Assembly (NCBI RefSeq): GCF_010183535.1
Contig: NC_071330.1
Location: 14,117,717 to 14,181,716 of the forward strand
Origin: Caenorhabditis remanei
Lineage: Eukaryota; Nematoda; Chromadorea; Rhabditida; Rhabditidae
Reading direction: 5' to 3'
Length of the DNA stretch: 64,000 bases
This document shows positions 58,474 through 64,000 of this stretch, in pieces. The stretch's first letter is position 1. The number at the start of each line of letters is the position of its first letter. The notes under the pieces are model-generated. The model was not told the DNA's origin. It did no database searches and worked only from the letters and a program-made list of their open reading frames with translations. The translations under genes and the position numbers were made by a program.

Positions 58474-58931
58474 TCTGAAATAAAACTGAAAATTCTCAAT
58501 TTTCGGTGTAAAACTATCAGATTTGAGGAATTTGAGGAATTTACATTGAAAAAATGGGAAAAATAAGAGATTTTAAGTGAAAAAATATCGAAATCTATGG
58601 GAAAATGGTGGGAAATTCGGCATTTTCGGGTGAAAAAATCAAGAAAATTGGCAAAAATAACAGATTCTGGGTCAAAAATTGAATTTTAAGACAAAAAATC
58701 GATTTAAAATGAGAAAATTTCAGACAGAAATCAGATTTTTCGCTTAAAACGTTTCGAGCCAAAATTTGTCAAAAATGACCAATTCTGGGCTCAAAAAGTG
58801 AGAAAATCGATGAAAAATTACAAAAAAACCGGTGAAAATGAGTAAGAAGGGTCAAAAATTCTCAAAAAAGGCGATTTTTGGGTGAAAAATGGACGGAAAT
58901 TCATGAAAAATACAGAAAAATTCATAAAAAT

Positions 58932-60126
58932 TTATTTTTTGAAGTGAATCGAGACAGTCTCTCCGTGTTTGTTGGCAATTGTTGTCTTGCTTCCATCGGA
59001 TGCGTGTAATGTTACAATCGGATAACTATTCTTCTTATTCTTCGTCCCTTTTGGAAACATATTCTTCGCGTCGGCCATCAGAAGCGATCCGACGTTCGCC
59101 ATGTCCTGAAAAATCGATTTTTAGGGGAAATTGACTGAAAAAGTCATTTTTGACTGAAAATCACCAAAAACCCGTGAAAATCGAGTCTAAATTGGTGAAA
59201 TTCGACAAAAATCATGAAAAATTTAAGACTTTTCAGTAAAAATCAATATTTAAATGAGGAAAAATGGTCAAAAATTGACGGAAATCGGTCTAAAACCTCA
59301 TGAAAAATCTGAAAATTGACCTGAAACACTGATTTTTCAGATTATTTTCATGGAAAAATCAAGAATTTTCGGAAAAAATCTATGAAAAACCCGTTTTTTG
59401 GGGCTGAAATTGAGCGAAAAAATCTGTTTTTTGATCGTATTTTCAGCTAAATTCTACTAAATTGCCGTTTTTAAGTGAAAAATACTGCAAATCAGTGGAA
59501 TGTAGCTGGAAATGCTCTCAAAAACGGAAATCTTCGCTCAATTTCTCCCAAAAATCGGTTTTTTTTCAACGATTTTTACATAAAATTCTCGGTTTTTTCA
59601 TAAAAATAACTCGAAAAATCACTATTTCAGGTCGATTTTTGATTTTTCATGAATTTCAATCTAAATTATTCAGAAATTATGAATTTCCGGTAGTTAAAAC
59701 CGATTTTGGTCAAAATTTGGCGATTTTATCGATTTTTTGCAAAAAATCTCGATTTTTCATGAATTTTCATCTGAAAAATTCAATTTTTTTCGAAAATTCT
59801 GTTTCTCCATGAAAATAACGCGAATAATCAGTTTCATGAAAATTACTCGAAAATTCGAATTTTTAACGAAAATTTTTGGCTTTCTTCATGAAAATAATGC
59901 AAAAAAACGGATTTTTCATGAATTTCCATCTAAAAACCCCGTTTTCTATCGATTTTCACCGAAAATTCTCGGTTTTTCATGAGTTTCAGTCAAAATTATC
60001 GATTTTCCGTACACTGATCTCTCCAGTCGTGTAAAGCGGGACACCATCTCGATCGGCCACAGCGATTCCCGACGCTCCCGTGCTTGTGATCATTGCCGTC
60101 ACATTTTGCGCCAATTTCGACTCCAT
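58932..60126 (-). CDS. lmtr-5: LAMTOR5-like (HBXIP) Ragulator subunit, copy 2
   Basis: Exons 60126-60013 and 59105-58932 encode the same 95 residues as copy 1. Only synonymous differences are visible, for example GCG for GCA and CAC for CAT. Splice phases and junctions are identical (AGT then GACATG). The intron is about 400 bp shorter than in copy 1, mainly because the GGGCCGG element and neighbouring sequence are absent. This copy lies downstream of the TANGO1-like C-terminal exons in the same orientation, probably the older gene order. Expected to function in the lysosomal Ragulator complex. Both copies look intact. Confidence 0.87.
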
Positions 60127-60758
60127 TTTGATTCTGAAATTGCTGAAAATTAGTTTTTTCAAAAAAAAAAAGTCATTTTTTCAATTTTTTTTGCGAAAAA
60201 ACAACAAATTAATTAATTTTAGGTAATTAAATATGAAAAATGGGGTCAAACCATCACCAAAAACCCGAAAAAAATCCTAAAAATCCCTTTTTTTAACGGA
60301 AAAAATCACAATTCGAAGCAATGAATTTGAGAAATTGGGGGAGCGGTCAGTAAGTGCGCTCCATTGAGAATTTCGCGTTTTTTTGGCGAAAATTTGCGAT
60401 TTTTGGCTCAAAAAACTCGAATTTTCTCGGTGGAGCGCATTTTCAGCACCATTTACAACCAATTTACCTATCGGGGGGACTCGTATTCGAAAGAAACAGA
60501 AAAGTGGGGGGAATTGAGCGAAATTCGTCGTTTTTTGCGATATGATATGACATGAATCGAAAAAATTCAAAAAAATAATTTTCAGAGAAAAAAAATGGAT
60601 ACATACAGATATATATATAGTGGGGGCTGAAATTCTAAAAAAAGAAATTAAATTAGAAAAAAGAAAAAATATAAAAATTTTGAATTCCCGCGTTGATTGT
60701 AGTTTGTGCCCGGTGGTGGCGACTAGAAGATGACCGAAAAGGGGGCGTGGCCTCCTGA
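60127..60758. other. Gap between TANGO1-like stop and lmtr-5 copy 2
   Basis: AT-rich DNA with the motif AGTAAGTGCGCTCCATTGAGAA, shared with the lmtr-5 copy 1 upstream region (43,520-43,560). No coding exon seen; it probably holds the lmtr-5 promoter or operon spacer. Confidence 0.6.
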
Positions 60759-63212
60759 TCATTTGCCGTGGTGGTGGGCGGAGTCTGAAGGAAATTACAG
60801 TTTTTGAGGTTGAAAAACGTCAAAAATAAGGATTTTTGAGTATATTTTAATGATTTTCAGCCTTTTTTTTGGTTAAAAAATTGTAATTTTGACAAATTTT
60901 CAGCTGAAAATCGTGATTTTCAAACTAAAAATTTGTCAAAAATCAAGATTTTTGGTGTTTCTAGACTAAAAATTTATATAGAATCACAATTTTTGGTTGA
61001 AAATCATAAATTTTCACTCAAAAAGTTGAAATTTTCAATCAAAAATAAAAAAATTCACAAAATCTATAACAAATTTCAGTTTTCTGAGTCAAGTTCCGGC
61101 TGAAAATTTCATCTTTAGACTCAAAATTTGTCAAAATTGGGATTTTTTCATTCAAAATTTGTTAAAATCTAGATTTTCAGAGAAAAATTGACCGAAAAAA
61201 GGGATTTTTCAGCTAAAAAAGTGCGAAAATTAATCGAAAATTACAGTTTTTGTGGTCAGAAATGTCAATTTTGGATTGAAAAGTGTCAAATTGTCAAATT
61301 CAGAGTAAAAATTGATAAAACATTACAAAAATCGTAGGAAATAGCCGAAAATTGATCGAAAAATGCGAAATTTTGAAAAAAAAAAAGCAGCATGTTAGTT
61401 TTCAGCTGAAAATTCTACTATTAGACTCAACATGTGTCAAAAATCAAGATTTTTGGTATTTCTAAACTAAAAATCCATCAAAAATCGTGATTTTGAGTCA
61501 AAATTTGTCAAAAATCGTGATTTTCAGTTAAAAATCTTAAATTTTCACTATTTTCCACTAAAAATGGTCGTTTCTAGGACGAATTCCAGCTGAAAATTTC
61601 ATCTTTAGACCCAAAATTTGTCAAAAATCTCAAATTTTCACTATTTTCCAGCTGAAAATTTCATCTTCAGACTCAAAATTCGTCAAAAATCTCGATTTTT
61701 GGGGCTAAAAATAGCCCGAAAAACCGGATTTTCAGTCAAAAATCTCAAATTTTCTCTAACGAACCAGGTCTCTTGCTCATCGGTTTTCTCGCACCAGGCG
61801 GTGGGATAGCACTGAGTAATGGCATCTCAGGCGGTGGACTTCTGCCTCCATTGGATCCTCCAGATGAATAGTGTCCCCCACCTCCTCCTCCACTCAAATG
61901 TCCACTTTTACTATGCCGTTTCGTCAGTGGCTGGAATCCTCCAAGATTCGACAGAAAACTCGAATCCGATGATCCCGGATGAATTCCTGAATATATTTGT
62001 TGCATTAAAAAATCGAAAAAATCACGATTTTGGTGTCGAAAATGCCATTTAAAACCGTTTTGACCGAATTTTCAGGTGAACAAATTGATTTTCAGCTTAA
62101 AAACTCAGTCGAAACGCTTTTAAATGGCCTTTTTCGACACCAAAATCGACTTTTCGACATAAATCGATTTAGAATAGTGGTGGCCGAACTTTTCGTTTTT
62201 CGTGGCCTAGAAACCCAAAAAGTTCGGCCATCCACTGTTTTGGAGCATTTTCGAGCTGGAAATTCGCTTTTTCAGAGGATTTTTGAGTATTTTCATAGGA
62301 ATTTCTACATTTTTCTCACATTTTGAGACAAATCCTCACTAAAACGATGTCTTTTCCAGTTTTTTATAAAAAAATACGGCAAATCAATGGCATTTCGCTG
62401 AAAATATAGTGGATGGCCGAACTTTTTGGTTTTCGTGGCCTAGAAACCCCAAAAAGTTCGGCCACGGCCACTTTTGACCATTTTTCGAGCTGATAAATTG
62501 GGTTTTTGGGAGTTTTTTGTGGTTTTCTATTCCAAAATCAATTTTTCGGCGTAAATTTGTGAAAAAAGCAAAAAAATCGGGTTTTTATCGTAAAAATCTC
62601 GAAAAATTGGGTTTTTAACCGAAAAACCTCGAAAAATAGGAATTTTTATTGAAAAAAATCTCGAAAAATCAGTATTTTCCATATAAAAACCTCGAAAAGC
62701 ACTATTTCGGAGCATTTTCGAGCTGAAACTTCGCGTTTTCAATGGGGGGGCGACTTACCGTATTGATATGGATCCGGATACGTCGGATATTGCTGTCGTC
62801 CCTGACTTCTGGAGCGTCGACGATGTTGTGTCACTCCAGAAGACGTTGGATCCTTCTTCTTCTTCTCCAGATCCGACGGTGATTCTCCTCCAATCAGATG
62901 ACTTCGACGTGTCGAACGTCTTCTAGACGGCATCGTCACACCACTTCCAGATGAGTAATAATCCATTTCTTGTGGTGGTAATGACGTCATCTGATTCTGT
63001 GTCTGATATTCCACTGGCTCATCCCAAATCGGTTCGTCCACCAAAGGCGACGCGATTCGATCCGTACGAGATATCGATCGATTCGTTGAGAACATATTAT
63101 CACGTCCTCCGCCTCCTCCACTCAGATATTGAGCCGATTTCAGCTCATCGCATTCCTTTTTCAGTGTCATCACGTCGTGGAACGATTTCGTTTCGAGTTT
63201 TTTGTAGGCAGC
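60759..63212 (-). CDS. TANGO1-like C-terminal exons, separated from (or second copy of) the plus-strand gene
   Basis: Minus-strand exons 63212-62759, 61986-61765 and 60784-60759 (TGA) join in phase. The first starts AAYKKLETKSFHDVMTLKKE, the same as the last exon of the plus-strand TANGO1-like gene. It then continues into Gly/Ser and Arg/Ser-rich sequence (STRRSHLIGGESPSD) and a Tyr/Pro-rich segment (PTYPDPYQYG). The second exon is Gly/Ser/Pro-rich (RSPPPEMPLLSAIPPPG). The third encodes DSAHHHGK. Together they look like the Pro-rich C-terminus that TANGO1 uses to bind Sec23 at ER exit sites. No 5' exons are visible before the window ends, so whether this is a full second gene or an orphan fragment is undecided. 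Confidence 0.7.
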
Positions 63213-63424
63213 CTGCAAAATTTGATTTTCAGCCAGGAAATTGCAGTTTTTGAGAGTGAAAAACGTCAAAAATAAGGAATTTTTGAGTGAAGAATAGAGT
63301 TTTTGAGCTGAAAATGACTGAAAATCAGGTTTTCGGAGTGAACATTTTAGAAAAATGTGATTCTCAGAGTGAAAAATGAAGTTTTTGAGCTGAATTTTCC
63401 ATCAGTTTTCGGTTCTAATTTCAA

Positions 63425-63680
63425 AAAAGTGGGCGTGGCCTCCTGATAATTTGCCGTGGTGGTGGGCGGAGTCTTAAGGAAATTACAGTTATTGGGGATG
63501 AAAATTGTCAAAAATATGGATTTTTGAGTGGAAAATCAATTTTTCGGGTCAAATTTTATAGATTTTCAGCCGATTTCTGTAATCTTTATGATTTTTTGAC
63601 AAATTTCCAGCTAAAAATCATGATTTTCGAGTATAAAATGACCGAAAAGGAGGCGTGGCGTGATCATTTGCCGTGGTGAA
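63425..63680 (-). pseudogene. Two decayed copies of the final TANGO1-like exon
   Basis: 63425-63480 matches the DSAHHHGK exon and its flanks at 60735-60790, but the acceptor reads CTTAAG rather than CTTCAG and the TGA has become TTA. A shorter remnant (GATCATTTGCCGTGGTG) lies at about 63650-63680. Both sit upstream of the 63212 exon in gene orientation, which points to repeated local duplications. Confidence 0.75.
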
Positions 63681-64000
63681 AACTAAACGGACATTCGGAC
63701 ATACCGGAAGCACAGACAGACAGATTATAGACTGAAAATTCTCATTTTCTCCAATAAAACCAAAATTTCACCTCAAAATCCATCACTTTTGGCCCAAAAT
63801 TCATCATTTTCATCTCAAAATTCGTCATTTTCAGCTTAAAATTCATAATTTTCAGCTCAAAGTTCCTCATTTTCAGCTCAAAATTCCTCATTTTCAGCTC
63901 AAAATTCCTCATTTTCAGCTCAAAATCCTCCAACTCAGAGAATTTTTGGCGTAGGATCGGCGCGTGCGCCGTCGAAATGGCGTAAACGCCGGTGAAAACG

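Larger units (their letters stand above)
57519..63940 (-). repeat. Inverted duplication arm B (lmtr-5 and TANGO1-like 3' part)
   Basis: On the minus strand this arm carries, in order, a TANGO1-like intron with GAGCTGAAAATGAGG repeats, the TANGO1-like C-terminal exons, the lmtr-5 5' flank, lmtr-5 and its 3' flank. Arm A (about 42,400-45,842, plus) shares the intron, the exon start, and lmtr-5 with both flanks, but lacks the C-terminal exons. Homology ends near 57519 and 45842. Confidence 0.85.

Noticed and set aside
1..64000. CRISPR arrays, bacterial operons or riboswitches
   Set aside because: Spliced genes, nematode-type introns and eukaryotic repeats throughout; the regular repeats found have repeat-derived spacers, not unique ones.

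Overview
The window looks like nuclear DNA of a Caenorhabditis-type nematode. Introns are AT-rich with TTTTCAG-like acceptors. Several first coding exons sit a few bases after a splice acceptor, as expected for spliced-leader genes. The recognisable genes (MKS1, LAMTOR5, DGAT2-family enzymes, a MIA/TANGO1-like protein, small membrane RING proteins, a galectin) fit a worm. I cannot name the species. Most non-coding DNA is repeat-derived, mainly palindromic MITEs and a tRNA-derived SINE-like family. Names are assigned by reading motifs only; no search was run.

Layout. 0-5.8 kb: 3' end of a plus-strand coiled-coil gene whose large intron holds tandem copies of its own exon/intron junction. 7.8-8.6 kb: a small gene with two apparent single-base breaks. 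10.6-14.6 and 17.3-21.0 kb: two tandem plus-strand DGAT2/MOGAT-family genes. 29.3-22.2 kb, minus: a B9-domain gene, mks-1, with a consensus X-box upstream and a possible extra C-terminal module. 32.4-30.5 kb, minus: first membrane RING gene. 33.4-43.1 kb, plus: a MIA/TANGO1-like ER gene with a 26-unit minisatellite in one intron, whose last exon runs into a fragment of lmtr-5. 43.7-45.3 kb, plus: lmtr-5. 49.6-46.3 kb (minus) and 50.8-57.0 kb (plus): an inverted pair of near-identical membrane RING genes. 60.1-58.9 kb, minus: second lmtr-5 copy. 63.2-60.8 kb, minus: the proline/serine/glycine-rich C-terminal exons missing from the plus-strand TANGO1-like gene.

The standout is a 3,707-bp mobile element (52,668-56,374) in an intron of the third RING gene. 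It has about 499-bp terminal inverted repeats that begin with five tandem 19-bp G-rich units, and a perfect 8-bp target-site duplication. The uninterrupted site is preserved in the inverted RING paralogue in this same window. The element carries no recognisable transposase. It carries two divergent genes: a secreted galectin-like protein with an acidic tail, and a secreted protein with an acidic stretch followed by a lysine-rich tail. Both polyadenylate toward or inside the TIRs.

A second theme is rearrangement. The TANGO1-like/lmtr-5 block exists as an inverted duplication around the RING gene pair. One breakpoint created a chimeric TANGO1-like C-terminus by reading lmtr-5 exon DNA out of frame. 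The duplication also supplies an empty site for a second, roughly 940-bp transposon.
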